Below are positions 42,775 through 50,583 of a stretch of DNA of 64,000 nucleotides, piece by piece. The stretch comes from Hymenobacter swuensis DY53 (GTDB lineage: Bacteria > Bacteroidota > Bacteroidia > Cytophagales > Hymenobacteraceae): positions 62,001 to 126,000 of the forward strand of contig NZ_CP007144.1 in the NCBI RefSeq assembly GCF_000576555.1. Direction: 5' to 3'. Position 1 is the first letter of the stretch; each line of letters begins with the position of its first letter. Below the pieces are notes generated by a model, which was given only the letters and a program-made list of their open reading frames with translations, was not told where the DNA came from and searched no databases. A program made the translations under genes and the position numbers.

Positions 42775-43143
42775 ATGCAGAACGCTTACTTCGCCGCTAT
42801 CCTATGGACAAGCCTATTGGCGTCGCCCACTGCCGCTTCGTGCAGTTCGTGGCCGGTTTCGCCCAGTACTCACGTTAGTGTGCCTGTTATTACAGAAGCC
42901 CTGCAAGTAGACAATGGCAGCATTATGATCACCCGCGACGCGAATGAGGTGGTCGGGATGACGAAGGTGGGAGAGGTAGAAGGCCGTTCGCCACTAGGCG
43001 GTGGGGTGACCAGTGGGATGGGTGACAAACGGGCCATCAAAAAGCTGCGGGCTGCAGCCGCCAAACTAGGAGCAACTAAGGTGTTGATCGTCAATGAGGA
43101 ATACCGGAATATGACGGTCCTGTATGGGGTTGCTTATAAGTAG
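42775..43143 (+). CDS. small secreted protein, unknown
   Basis: A 122-residue protein with a signal peptide (residues 1-24). The mature part contains DANEVVGMTKVGEV and ends with a helix KLRAAAAKLGATKVLI, as in DUF4156 or RcsF-like small proteins, which suggests a compact alpha/beta domain outside the cytoplasm. TACCTTTCG at 42716 could be a -7 box. ATG 42775 is preferred to the TTG at 42763. Confidence 0.65.
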   Translation: MQNAYFAAILWTSLLASPTAASCSSWPVSPSTHVSVPVITEALQVDNGSIMITRDANEVVGMTKVGEVEGRSPLGGGVTSGMGDKRAIKKLRAAAAKLGATKVLIVNEEYRNMTVLYGVAYK

Positions 43144-43191
43144 CCGCTAGGGCTTTGTGAGCCCCTATTTCCCCAGGCCTGCCGTTTGGCC

Positions 43192-43506
43192 ATGTCCGTT
43201 GCCATGAAAGATGTTGTGCTGAAAGATGTTGTGCTGATGAACCTGGGCCTGGTGGTCATCGGCGTCACCGTTATGTCCGCAATTGCGTCCCGGGAATCGG
43301 GCCCCAAAGACGTGTTCTTATTCTCCTTGTTGCCGCTACTCGGGTACCTCGTAGCGGTGAATTTGGCCCTGCTCGTCGTTTTCCTGCTGCTACCATCGCA
43401 GCGAAAAAGAGCGGGTGGCTACGCTGTATCTGCGCTCATGCTCGTTATCGGCGGAGTTCTGGCGCTGGTGTTCGGCTTTCTGACAATGGGCAAGAGTGGT
43501 GGCTAA
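43192..43506 (+). CDS. small membrane protein, unknown
   Basis: A 104-residue protein with three membrane segments (about 14-33, 44-68 and 77-98). Near the start the 15-base unit AAAGATGTTGTGCTG occurs twice in tandem (43207-43236), duplicating the residues KDVVL. It lies 48 bases after the gene at 42775 and 48 bases before the next gene, so the three may be one transcript. Confidence 0.6.
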   Translation: MSVAMKDVVLKDVVLMNLGLVVIGVTVMSAIASRESGPKDVFLFSLLPLLGYLVAVNLALLVVFLLLPSQRKRAGGYAVSALMLVIGGVLALVFGFLTMGKSGG

Positions 43507-43554
43507 GCCGGCGAATGGCCCCTAGCAGATCTTATGTAAACACAGTTCTCCGTA

Positions 43555-44160
43555 GTGATAGAAGGCCTATTCATCATCCTTTTCTGGCTCTTGGCGCTGC
43601 TCTTTATCGTAGCCCTGGGACTGGCGCAGTACGTGCTCATTCCCTGGGGCCTGCTGCGCGCTTTCTTCCGCAGTGAGTGGGCGCCACAAGTTCTAAAGGA
43701 TGCCGTCGCCTGGACCTTGGGCATACTCGTCCTGCTGTTCGTCGGGTTCTTCGGCTGGAATTGGCACCGGCAGTGGCAGGCCCGTCAGCTAGCGGCCGTC
43801 CAGCAGCGCTGGCCCCATGTATCGCTCACCGCCCAACAGCCCGGCTTCTTGCCTTTCCCGCTGGGTCGAGGCCGTATCGAACAAGCCCGATACGACCAAG
43901 CACCGCTGCTGGTGGTAACAGGCGACTTAGTGGTGGAGGGTCGGCTGCGGGCGTATTTTACCGCCAGTCCCCGCGTGAAGTTCCTCAACGAGACCGACCT
44001 CGTGCGGGTGAGCACCGAAAAAGGAGACGCCACGATGGCCACGGGACAGTCGGTATATAATCCGAGCAGTCGCACCGTCAGCGGGTCGTTTCACTGCGTG
44101 TTGCCATCGGGCAAGCGACTCGCCATCTCGTTCCCGTCCACGCCGGTTGCCGTTCAATAA
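43555..44160 (+). CDS. membrane protein with soluble C-terminal domain, unknown
   Basis: A 201-residue protein with membrane segments at about 5-28 and 53-70, then a beta-rich domain (PLLVVTGDLVVEGRLRAYFTA, then FHCVLPSGKRLAISFP). The only available start is GTG at 43555. No family recognised. Third of three adjacent + membrane-protein genes. Confidence 0.55.
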   Translation: MIEGLFIILFWLLALLFIVALGLAQYVLIPWGLLRAFFRSEWAPQVLKDAVAWTLGILVLLFVGFFGWNWHRQWQARQLAAVQQRWPHVSLTAQQPGFLPFPLGRGRIEQARYDQAPLLVVTGDLVVEGRLRAYFTASPRVKFLNETDLVRVSTEKGDATMATGQSVYNPSSRTVSGSFHCVLPSGKRLAISFPSTPVAVQ

Positions 44161-44245
44161 GCCAGAAGATTCTTGCAAGGACTTCTCGGACCATTTTACG
44201 CACGGTGTAACGTGTGGGGGCTCCGATCATGGCTGTCTGGTTAGA

Positions 44246-44290
44246 CGGGGAAAGCAATTCCTCCTTTTGATTGCCAACCGTTTGGCTGGA
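44246..44290 (-). repeat. possible diverged cassette-boundary repeat
   Basis: CAATTCCTCC, GATTGCC and AACCGTTTGGCTGGAC occur in the order of a reversed repeat between two convergent genes. Identity is low. Confidence 0.3.
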
Positions 44291-44312
44291 CACGCTACCA
44301 GAGTACGATCGG

Positions 44313-45119
44313 CTACAGCGTAGTTTTAGTAAACCTTGCCACTAGCTCCCGGGCATTGTACAATCCCCCGATACAGCCTTGTAGACTCTCTACCTTCGGC
44401 AACTCTTTAAAAACCACTTTTACCCATTGGTTAAGGGACTGCTGCTCTGCGTGGGTGAAGCGCTTTTTGTTTTTTAGGTAGTATTCAATTGCGGTCAACC
44501 GACTCGCCGGGTTTACAGCATGCATTAGTAGTACAATATCGGCCGTAGATAGCTGGTCTTGGAGGAGAATAAAGGCGCGTCTGTTTGGAAGAACAACCGG
44601 TGCCTCTCCCCCTGAATACCCGTACTCCAGCCCGGATTCGGGTGACATGTAGTCCGCAATGGTCGCAGGCGTAGTAGCAAGCGGGTACGATGGGCGGTAA
44701 GAGCCCAGGGCTTTCTGAAGCGAGGCGGGGTTGTAGTGGTAGGGGCGCACTTGCCCCGGCGTGGGCTTAAATACAGCAGAAAACTGGTTGACATATAAGT
44801 CCTTCACTGCATTCTCCGTCGGGAGCCAAGGCGCAATCGTGTAGCTAACCAAGGTATCGTGGTAATAGTAGCACCTAGCTTTAATGGTCATATAGCCTCC
44901 AGAGGCAGCGAAGTCCTTAGACTTCCATCCAAAACCGAGGTGGTGGGTACCTTCCAATCCTTTTGCAAAGTATTGCTGGACAACGGCCGGCTTTTGGTTG
45001 ACCAGCGCGTTAACTGCTCGAATCAGCTCTTGGTCCAGTTTTACCCACTCGGGATTGCGGGCAGTCACTTCTTGATTTACGCTCAGCAGAAGCGACAGGG
45101 CTAACAAGGCAGGTTTCAT
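44313..45119 (-). CDS. secreted protein, unknown
   Basis: A 268-residue protein with a signal peptide (residues 1-20). It has no cysteine at the cleavage point, so it is probably periplasmic rather than lipidated. Aromatic-rich segments (RCYYYHDTLVSYTIAPWLP, then YHYNPASLQ) and a helical C terminus (KRFTHAEQQSLNQWVKVVF) are visible. No family recognised. Its start faces a repeat copy (45160-45205) across 41 bases. Confidence 0.7.
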   Translation of the reverse strand: MKPALLALSLLLSVNQEVTARNPEWVKLDQELIRAVNALVNQKPAVVQQYFAKGLEGTHHLGFGWKSKDFAASGGYMTIKARCYYYHDTLVSYTIAPWLPTENAVKDLYVNQFSAVFKPTPGQVRPYHYNPASLQKALGSYRPSYPLATTPATIADYMSPESGLEYGYSGGEAPVVLPNRRAFILLQDQLSTADIVLLMHAVNPASRLTAIEYYLKNKKRFTHAEQQSLNQWVKVVFKELPKVESLQGCIGGLYNARELVARFTKTTL

Positions 45120-45159
45120 AAGCAGAGGCTATAGGCTAACAGGGATTGAATTTACCTAT

Positions 45160-45205
45160 TTTTCCTCCTTCGGTTGAACAAAATGCGTTTAAGCCACGAC
45201 CCTTA
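45160..45205 (-). repeat. cassette-boundary repeat copy, alternative core
   Basis: Reversed: TTTAAGGGTCGTGGCTTAAA, CGCATTTTGTTCAACC, GAAGGAGGAAAAATAGG. TTTG and TAGGTAAA are again present around the 3' edge. Confidence 0.8.
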
Positions 45206-45274
45206 AAGTAGACTCAATGGGCAGGAAGCGGAACTCGAGTAATCGGGTCGCCGCAGGGGTTTGGCGAAGGGCCT

Positions 45275-45802
45275 CTAATATGCGGAAGGCACCCTCTGTT
45301 GGCGGCCCTGCGCTTCCACCACGATGTGGGTGCCGTCCGCGGAGTAGGTGGCGCAGACGGGCAAGCGGCTGCGGTAATGGCGGACCACGGCCTGGCGGTC
45401 CAGCGACATCTCCACTACTCGGTACCGCCGGGGTTGCAAGTAGCCGTCGGTGATGCTGACGAACACGAGTTTATTGCCATGCACGCTGGAGCAGCGCGCA
45501 AAGTCCGCAAAGCCAAACGCGCTACTGGGGGAATACACGAAGTGCGGCGCATTCCGGTCCGCCACGGCATGCGTGGCCACCTCGCCGGCCCCCGACACCC
45601 ACACCCGGTACGGTCCCACGTAGGCTAGGCGCCCGGGAATTTGCTGTACCCCGGGGCGGGCCACCGTGTCATACCCCGGGAGGCCGTGGGCCGCCGCATT
45701 CACATTGATGAACGCGGGCCGCAAGGGCAACGGGCCAGCGGATTGGGCCACGGCATCCCAGCACCACGCCAGACACATCCAGACAAAAAGCAGTTGCTTC
45801 AT
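45275..45802 (-). CDS. secreted protein, unknown
   Basis: A 175-residue protein with a signal peptide (residues 1-19, cleavage near AVAQS). The mature part looks like beta-propeller or sandwich blades (GRLAYVGPYRVWVSG, then HGNKLVFVSITDGYL). No family recognised. The start lies nine bases from the 3' half of a repeat, with TTATTTTA between, so a near-leaderless transcript is possible. Confidence 0.65.
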   Translation of the reverse strand: MKQLLFVWMCLAWCWDAVAQSAGPLPLRPAFINVNAAAHGLPGYDTVARPGVQQIPGRLAYVGPYRVWVSGAGEVATHAVADRNAPHFVYSPSSAFGFADFARCSSVHGNKLVFVSITDGYLQPRRYRVVEMSLDRQAVVRHYRSRLPVCATYSADGTHIVVEAQGRQQRVPSAY

Positions 45803-45810
45803 CTCATAAA

Positions 45811-45831
45811 ATAACGCTCCTTACTCTGAAC
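45811..45831 (-). repeat. 3' half of cassette-boundary repeat
   Basis: Reversed: GTTCAGAGTAAGGAGCGTTA. This is the last left-pointing copy before the RtcB gene; the 5' part is missing. Confidence 0.75.
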
Positions 45832-45943
45832 TCTCAAATTCTGCTACCTTCGTGACGGCCTATGCTGAGGCCCCTCCTCGCGCGCACTTCTTGCGGCTGC
45901 TCCCCGGCGCGCGCCCTTTTATTTTCTGGTAAACCCAACCCCC

Positions 45944-46984
45944 GTGAAAACAGTCTATTTTACGGATCGTAGCGGCGTGGAGCAGAACGCGCTACAGTCC
46001 CTCCTCGCCTTCGAGGAACAAGAATCCATCGGCCGAATCGCCGTATTCCCCGACATTCACTATTGCTCCGAACGGTCCATTCCGGTCGGGGTGGCCTTTC
46101 AAACCACCGAGGTTTTTTACCCGCTGGTCACCGGCAAAGACATGGGCTGCGGCGTGGCCTACCTGCGCATTCCCCGCCAGGACGTGCTGCGCCCCTTCGA
46201 CAAAGCCAAGCACTACCGTGCCTTTGAGCGGGAGGTCCACGGCATGACCGACGAAGGCTTGGGCGGCGGAAACCATTTTCTGTCGCTCGAGGCCTCGCAG
46301 GAGTACTTGTACCTCGTCGTGCACACCGGCAGCCGCAACCTAGGCGTCTACATGTACCAGCAGAATTGTGCCCTGTTGCAGGAGCACAACCCAGGTCGGG
46401 ACTGGCTGCCGAGGGACGTAGCCACCCCCGACTACGTCCGCGAGTACAACCGCGTGCTGGCCTACGCGGCGAGCCGTCGCCGGGAGTTTGTGTACAAAAC
46501 GTACGACTTTCTGCTCCGCAACCGGTACGTAGCGGCCGGTTCGCCGGCGTTGGCGGACAGCTGCCACAACCTGCTGGAGTTTACGGCCGACGGGGTGATC
46601 CACCGCAAGGGCAGCACGCAGCTGGTGGGCGATGCCGAGGTCGTGATCCCCTTGTCCATGAGCCGGGGGTCGCTCATCGTTAAGCCCAACCGCTGGGACC
46701 CCGCGGGGGCGGAGGCGCTGTGGAGCTGCGCGCACGGGGCCGGCCGCCGGTACAGCCGCACCGACACGCTCAAGCACTGGCACTCGCTCAAGAAAACGGA
46801 CAAGGACGCCTACCGCCGCCAGTTTTCGGAACTGCTCAACCGCCACGGCGACTTCGACAGCAGCATCCTGCAGGAGTTCGACTTTGCCTACAAGGACTCC
46901 GCGATGTTGCTGGCCAGCCAGCCGTACCTCCTCCGCTGCGACGAGACCCAGCCCTTGGTGACCGTGAAATTTACCGGGGTGTAA
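45944..46984 (+). CDS. RtcB-family RNA ligase
   Basis: A 346-residue RtcB homologue, shorter than the 408-residue E. coli enzyme. Metal and active-site motifs are preserved: DMGCG (Asp66, Cys69), GGGNHF (Asn110, His111), HTGSRNLG, SCHN, HRKGST and SCAHGAGRRYSR with the GMP-accepting His264. RtcB joins 2',3'-cyclic phosphate or 3'-phosphate ends to 5'-OH ends and so repairs RNAs cut by toxin nucleases. Its place in the middle of an immunity-type array, exactly where repeat direction switches, suggests a general RNA-repair defence; that role is inference. Confidence 0.93.
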   Translation: MKTVYFTDRSGVEQNALQSLLAFEEQESIGRIAVFPDIHYCSERSIPVGVAFQTTEVFYPLVTGKDMGCGVAYLRIPRQDVLRPFDKAKHYRAFEREVHGMTDEGLGGGNHFLSLEASQEYLYLVVHTGSRNLGVYMYQQNCALLQEHNPGRDWLPRDVATPDYVREYNRVLAYAASRRREFVYKTYDFLLRNRYVAAGSPALADSCHNLLEFTADGVIHRKGSTQLVGDAEVVIPLSMSRGSLIVKPNRWDPAGAEALWSCAHGAGRRYSRTDTLKHWHSLKKTDKDAYRRQFSELLNRHGDFDSSILQEFDFAYKDSAMLLASQPYLLRCDETQPLVTVKFTGV

Positions 46985-47022
46985 CCGCCGGTCTTGCCGC
47001 AAAGCCGTTTCCTGCTCCTGTG

Positions 47023-47082
47023 GGATTATATAACAAACGCCCCCGCTGCCGTCCGGCAACGGGGGCGTTTGTTATATAATCC
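47023..47082. terminator. long perfect hairpin after RtcB
   Basis: GATTATATAACAAACGCCCC and its exact complement, 22 bp or more, 40 bases after the RtcB stop. The outer arms are AT-rich, the inner part GC-rich, so it may terminate both strands. Confidence 0.85.
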
Positions 47083-47303
47083 AGGCGGCAAGGTAAAGGC
47101 CGGGTTTACCCGCCGGCTGCCCGACCGAACCCATTGGGAACGCCCTTCCCCCTGTGTTGCCGGGACCCTTGGTGAGTTTACGAAACTCATCCCCTCGGCG
47201 CATTTCGTAAACGTTGAATCGTAGACGAGTTTCTTAAACTCGACTATGGCCGCAAGGAGCCCTTGCAGCTACAGGAGGGGCTCCGGCTGCTGCTCGGCTT
47301 GGG
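47083..47303. other. non-coding stretch with related palindromes
   Basis: No convincing gene. Palindromes GAGTTTACGAAACTC (47172-47187) and CGAGTTTCTTAAACTCG (47225-47242), and a TTTCGTAAAC between them, are variants of one sequence. This is the point where repeat direction switches. Confidence 0.5.
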
Positions 47304-47322
47304 GTTCAAGGAAAGGAGCGTT
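47304..47322 (+). repeat. 3' half of cassette-boundary repeat
   Basis: GTTCAAGGAAAGGAGCGTTA, the first right-pointing copy. TTACTTTA follows, then the ATG at 47334. Confidence 0.75.
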
Positions 47323-47333
47323 ACTTTAAAACC

Positions 47334-47933
47334 ATGAGCAACGATGGTCAAATACTCGTTCGAGATTATATAGACGCTGCCTTGGCATTTCGGGCCGCTC
47401 ACGATTTGATGTGGGAGCCTGCTATTTTCGTGGATGCCGCCATGCTAGACCCTTCGCGACCGTTAAAAGAGGGCTGGGGAGGCGACTGGGCGTCCTGGAA
47501 GCCCATTGCCAGTACTGTCACCGAGGCAGATATCCACGAGTTGGAAGCTGCCATCGGCCACTCTTTCCCGGCGCTGTATGTCGAATTTCTACGTTACCGC
47601 CACTTCTTAGACTTGGATGACGTCACGGGCGTCTCGTTCATCCTGCACGACCCCAAAGAGTGGAAGGCCGGCTTACTGGACCATTACTTCTTTTTACAGG
47701 AACCGGGCACCCTCCGGCAGCAAGGCTATATTCAATTCGCGTACGACCTCGAATTGCAGCCGATTTGCTTTGATTTTAACCACTGTACCCCGGACGGACA
47801 GGATTGCGCCGTGGTTCGCGTCTTAGATATGTATCAAGACCCGGCACCTACGCAGCTGCTATATGGCTCTTTTTTAGACCTTATGCTGGCCTTGCGCGCC
47901 GCACAAGAGCAACGTGACGCACTCGCTGGTTAA
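47334..47933 (+). CDS. SMI1/KNR4-family protein (immunity type)
   Basis: A 199-residue member of the SMI1/KNR4 superfamily: WKPIASTVTEADIHELEAAI, then FPALYVEFLRYRHF, and acidic surface residues throughout. These proteins are frequent antidotes of polymorphic toxins. A paralogue lies at 58065 with the same opening (WKPI.STV) and closing (SF.DLM.(A/S)LRA.QE) patterns, so one probably arose from the other. The ATG lies 11 bases after a repeat edge with TTACTTTA as probable -7 box. Confidence 0.88.
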   Translation: MSNDGQILVRDYIDAALAFRAAHDLMWEPAIFVDAAMLDPSRPLKEGWGGDWASWKPIASTVTEADIHELEAAIGHSFPALYVEFLRYRHFLDLDDVTGVSFILHDPKEWKAGLLDHYFFLQEPGTLRQQGYIQFAYDLELQPICFDFNHCTPDGQDCAVVRVLDMYQDPAPTQLLYGSFLDLMLALRAAQEQRDALAG

Positions 47934-47954
47934 GCCAGTCCATTAACAAAGTGA

Positions 47955-48004
47955 GTTCACGAAAATGGTAGTACCGTAAACGAGCTCCGCTAAATGAGTG
48001 ATTA
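47955..48004 (+). repeat. cassette-boundary repeat copy, diverged
   Basis: GTTCACGAAAATGGTAGTAC, CGTAAACGAGCTCCG, TAAATGAGTGATTA. The last bases are the stop codon of the next gene, which is on the opposite strand. Confidence 0.75.
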
Positions 48005-48259
48005 TTCGTAGAACCGGGCTGCTCGCAGGATGTCAGCAAAGATTTGCCAAGGCACATTTTCTGGAACAGGTTGGCCAGTGTTCCTGTAGTACCCATTCAT
48101 GTCAGCTGTCCAAGCTTGCATCGCTTCGAGATAATCGGACAGGTTGCCGTTTTCCCACCGACTACCGTGTCCGCGAAAGTCTTCCTGAAGCAATTCCAGA
48201 AAGTCCAAAAATGCCTGATGTGTTGTTATTGGCGGTAAGGTACTGACTTTGTCTGGCAT
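48002..48259 (-). CDS. DUF7660-like small protein
   Basis: An 85-residue protein: FLDFLELLQEDFRGHG, then WENGNLSDYLEAMQAW, DMNGYYRNTGQ and WQIFADILRAARFYE. This is the full pattern of the DUF7660 family, frequent among small genes beside immunity proteins. No known activity. ATG 48259 is preferred to a TTG at 48271. Its stop is built into the preceding repeat copy. Confidence 0.82.
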   Translation of the reverse strand: MPDKVSTLPPITTHQAFLDFLELLQEDFRGHGSRWENGNLSDYLEAMQAWTADMNGYYRNTGQPVPENVPWQIFADILRAARFYE

Positions 48260-48303
48260 GGAACTAGGCAAATATTAGAAGGAAAGGTAGAGGTCATTTG
48301 AGT

Positions 48304-48357
48304 CATTCACCTAAACGGTGGTGGCCTAAACGCAGCAATTCAGTTTAAGGAGCGGTA
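48304..48357 (+). repeat. cassette-boundary repeat copy, near consensus
   Basis: ATTCACCTAAACGGTGGTGG, CCTAAACGCAGCAATTCAG, TTTAAGGAGCGGTAAA. The ATG of the next gene lies 11 bases on. Confidence 0.9.
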
Positions 48358-48367
48358 AACTTGATAA

Positions 48368-48712
48368 ATGATTCACTTACAGATGGCCTTGACGGGTTTA
48401 GCACACATGACCCCCATTGGGCTGACGCTCCTTCTATCGGAAAATACCCCCATAGCTCTTGCTGGTTTGCTCTTTCTAGCTCCAGTAGTACTGGCTCTGT
48501 GTTCACCCCTCTATTGGATGACGAAGCCAAACTCATCCCAGAAGTCTAAAGTATTTGCCTTCGCGCTGGCCATGCTACCAATTTGGCTCAGCAGCGAATT
48601 TAGTAAAGAACTTGGGGGGTGGGTAAACGTGCTTTTCTACCTACCTATCGTCATGATAACTATTAATCTATCACGTAACGCACCAAGCGATAAAGAGGAA
48701 GGTAAAAACTAG
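48368..48712 (+). CDS. small membrane protein, unknown
   Basis: A 114-residue protein with about four membrane segments (6-24, 29-50, 62-76 and 82-98) and a basic-acidic tail. It starts 11 bases from a repeat edge and is followed by two small hairpins (48744-48784). No family recognised; similar small membrane proteins in this array are its nearest parallels. Confidence 0.65.
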   Translation: MIHLQMALTGLAHMTPIGLTLLLSENTPIALAGLLFLAPVVLALCSPLYWMTKPNSSQKSKVFAFALAMLPIWLSSEFSKELGGWVNVLFYLPIVMITINLSRNAPSDKEEGKN

Positions 48713-48743
48713 TACGTAAGCTGTCTATCTAAACAGGGTCTTG

Positions 48744-48784
48744 AAGACTTCTGAAGGAAGTCTGGCCCTTCTTACATGAAGGGC
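48744..48784. terminator. two adjacent small hairpins between convergent genes
   Basis: AGACTTC / GAAGTCT and GGCCCTTC / GAAGGGCC. The second overlaps the stop codon region of the - gene. Confidence 0.5.
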
Positions 48785-49464
48785 CAGGCTTCCAACGTGG
48801 GGTGGGTCTGCAGCTGCTGCGCTGTGGCCAGCGAACAACCCAGCGCCAGCTCTTGGTCCTCCCCCTGATAGAGGCACCACGCCCGGTCCGCGGCAAACGT
48901 GTACGTGGGCCAGCGGCGCTCTTGCTGGTACAAATCGACCACGTTCCCAGCTTGCCCCTGCTCCAGCCAGTCGGTGGGCATGTCCTGTGCGTCCCAGCGG
49001 TAATTGCCCTCGCCCACCGAGCCAAAAAAGTACGTGTCCGTTTGGGGGCCGAGCACGGCGATCAGTTGCTGCGCGAATGCCACTTCCAAGGCCAAGCTGC
49101 TGCCCAGGTGCGGGGGCCAGCCGCCGTCGGCGCGGGAGATGGCTTCGTTACCAAACGCGGGGGTATAGGCCACGCCCAGTTCCGCCGCCACTTGACGGTA
49201 GGTGATGGGGGTTAACCGGTCCGGGGCAGGCTGGCCCCCAACGATGCCGTATGTGGTCCAAAACGTAGCACGGGCGTTGAGCTGCTCCACCGTGCGGGCC
49301 TTGAACGAATAGGTTGCTACCGGAACGGAGCGATCAATGCCCAGCGGAGGCAACAGCTTTAAGTACGCCGCAAAGCCCAAGGGCAGTCCCGAAACGGCGG
49401 GCACGTCGCTGGCCAATGGCAACCAGTCGAGCGGAGAAAGGTCGGAGACAGTGCATCTACTCAT
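48772..49464 (-). CDS. unknown soluble protein
   Basis: A 230-residue protein without signal or membrane part. Motifs seen are LGSSLALEVAFAQQL, then FGSVGEGNYRWDAQDMP and WPTYTFAADRAWCLYQGED. The style is that of single-copy immunity-type proteins but no family could be named. ATG 49464 is chosen over a TTG at 49482. Upstream lies a repeat copy split by a MITE. Confidence 0.7.
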   Translation of the reverse strand: MSRCTVSDLSPLDWLPLASDVPAVSGLPLGFAAYLKLLPPLGIDRSVPVATYSFKARTVEQLNARATFWTTYGIVGGQPAPDRLTPITYRQVAAELGVAYTPAFGNEAISRADGGWPPHLGSSLALEVAFAQQLIAVLGPQTDTYFFGSVGEGNYRWDAQDMPTDWLEQGQAGNVVDLYQQERRWPTYTFAADRAWCLYQGEDQELALGCSLATAQQLQTHPTLEAWPFM

Positions 49465-49519
49465 AAGCTGGAACAACGACAAAAAGCAAGTACAACGGCC
49501 CGTGAAAGTAGGTAGCGTT

Positions 49520-49714
49520 GTTCAGGAAAACGGTCGTGGCTGTTGCAGAAGTCAAGGGGGTAGTATAATAACCGTATATGCAAACGCTAGGGGGCCTATA
49601 AAAGCCCCTTCGGGAGTCTTTGAAGTTTGGTTCAGCTCGCTGAATCCTCACTCGGCAGACCTGCAGCAAGACTTCTGCAACAGCCACGGTGGTTCAAACA
49701 AGGTAGGAGCTTTA
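49520..49714 (+). repeat. cassette-boundary repeat copy split by a MITE
   Basis: The left part GTTCAGGAAAACGGTCGT (49520-49537) and the right part GTTCAAACAAGGTAGGAGC (from about 49692) are the two halves of one repeat. The 148-bp MITE at 49538-49685 separates them. Confidence 0.7.
49538..49685. mobile_element. MITE, 148 bp with 16-bp terminal inverted repeats
   Basis: GGCTGTTGCAGAAGTC at 49538-49553 is exactly reversed at 49670-49685. The ends resemble those of IS5-type elements. It carries no gene and sits within a repeat copy. Confidence 0.8.
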
Positions 49715-49876
49715 TATGCTAACCCCGCCACGGCTGTGCTGCTGGTCGGCCTGACGCACGCGCTGCTGGGCCACTTGGCGCTGCGCTTCCTGCTCCAGTC
49801 ACAAGGCAAGTTTTTTTTGCCTAAAACACCTCACTATCATTGGCTTGTGTGGAACAAAGCACCTAAAAAGCTTTAG
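49715..49876 (+). pseudogene. short Leu-rich frame, possible transposase tail
   Basis: The frame reads NPATAVLLVGLTHALLGHLA then LRFLLQSQGKFF and ends at 49876. It lacks its own start after the MITE. It may be the last part of a DDE transposase or an unknown small membrane protein; the evidence does not decide. Confidence 0.3.
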
Positions 49877-49920
49877 TTTTCAACTCGAAGAGTGGGCCAA
49901 ATAGTAAGCTGGCGTTGGTA

Positions 49921-50583
49921 TCAGTTGTAGTCTTTCGCCGGCAGGTTTTCAACTGCGTGAAAAAGGGTAGCTAAGGAGCTTCCTGGCAGTAAGACTTTAG
50001 TGGCACCACCTTGAGTCAAACTCAGGGCTACGATAGCTGTCGAGTCGGCATTAAGTGCACCACTTGTCGTAAGCACTTGCTTCTGGTAAGGAGCTATCGG
50101 ATATGTAATTAGGCCATGCATACGGTCCAGGCGTGCCACCCGTCCAGTAGGCGTATAAGTAGTGAAGGTATTGGCCTCCCCATTCCTCCAGATGCTTAAG
50201 CTATCGAGGCGACCCGCGTGTACTTCGGGCGTGTCGTCAAGAAAGGGATTTACCTCGCTTTGGCGTGTATCTACCTGATACCACTTGCCCTGGTGTCTAG
50301 TGAACCGCCGTAGGGGATGACGCAGGAAGCCCCGGCCTTGATAGGCTGCGGAGTCTATGCGCCACGTTTGTTGCAGTTGAGAATCATGCGCGCTTGTCAG
50401 CTGCACAGAATCCAAGGGATAGCGCACGGTCACGACCAGCGTATCGGGTGTGTTATTAGCTACCACCCATTCGAGTAAATCGACGTGCGTTCGCTGAGGC
50501 GGCGTGCAACTACTCAGCGCCAGCAATCCGAGTGTTGGAACAACCCTGTGCCAGAAAAACCGAACAGATAGGTGGCAAATCAT
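49921..50583 (-). CDS. lipoprotein, unknown
   Basis: A 220-residue lipoprotein: signal residues 1-25 and lipobox LALSSC. The mature part contains VVANNTPDTLVVTVRYPLDS and AAYQGRGFLRHPLRRFTRH and is predicted mostly beta. One of several single lipoprotein cassettes on the - strand here. ATG 50583 is used. Function unknown; envelope immunity is a possibility. Confidence 0.7.
   Translation of the reverse strand: MICHLSVRFFWHRVVPTLGLLALSSCTPPQRTHVDLLEWVVANNTPDTLVVTVRYPLDSVQLTSAHDSQLQQTWRIDSAAYQGRGFLRHPLRRFTRHQGKWYQVDTRQSEVNPFLDDTPEVHAGRLDSLSIWRNGEANTFTTYTPTGRVARLDRMHGLITYPIAPYQKQVLTTSGALNADSTAIVALSLTQGGATKVLLPGSSLATLFHAVENLPAKDYN

Noticed and set aside
48729..49025. 98-codon - strand frame
   Set aside because: Out-of-frame reading within the gene 48772-49464, Arg/Trp-rich.
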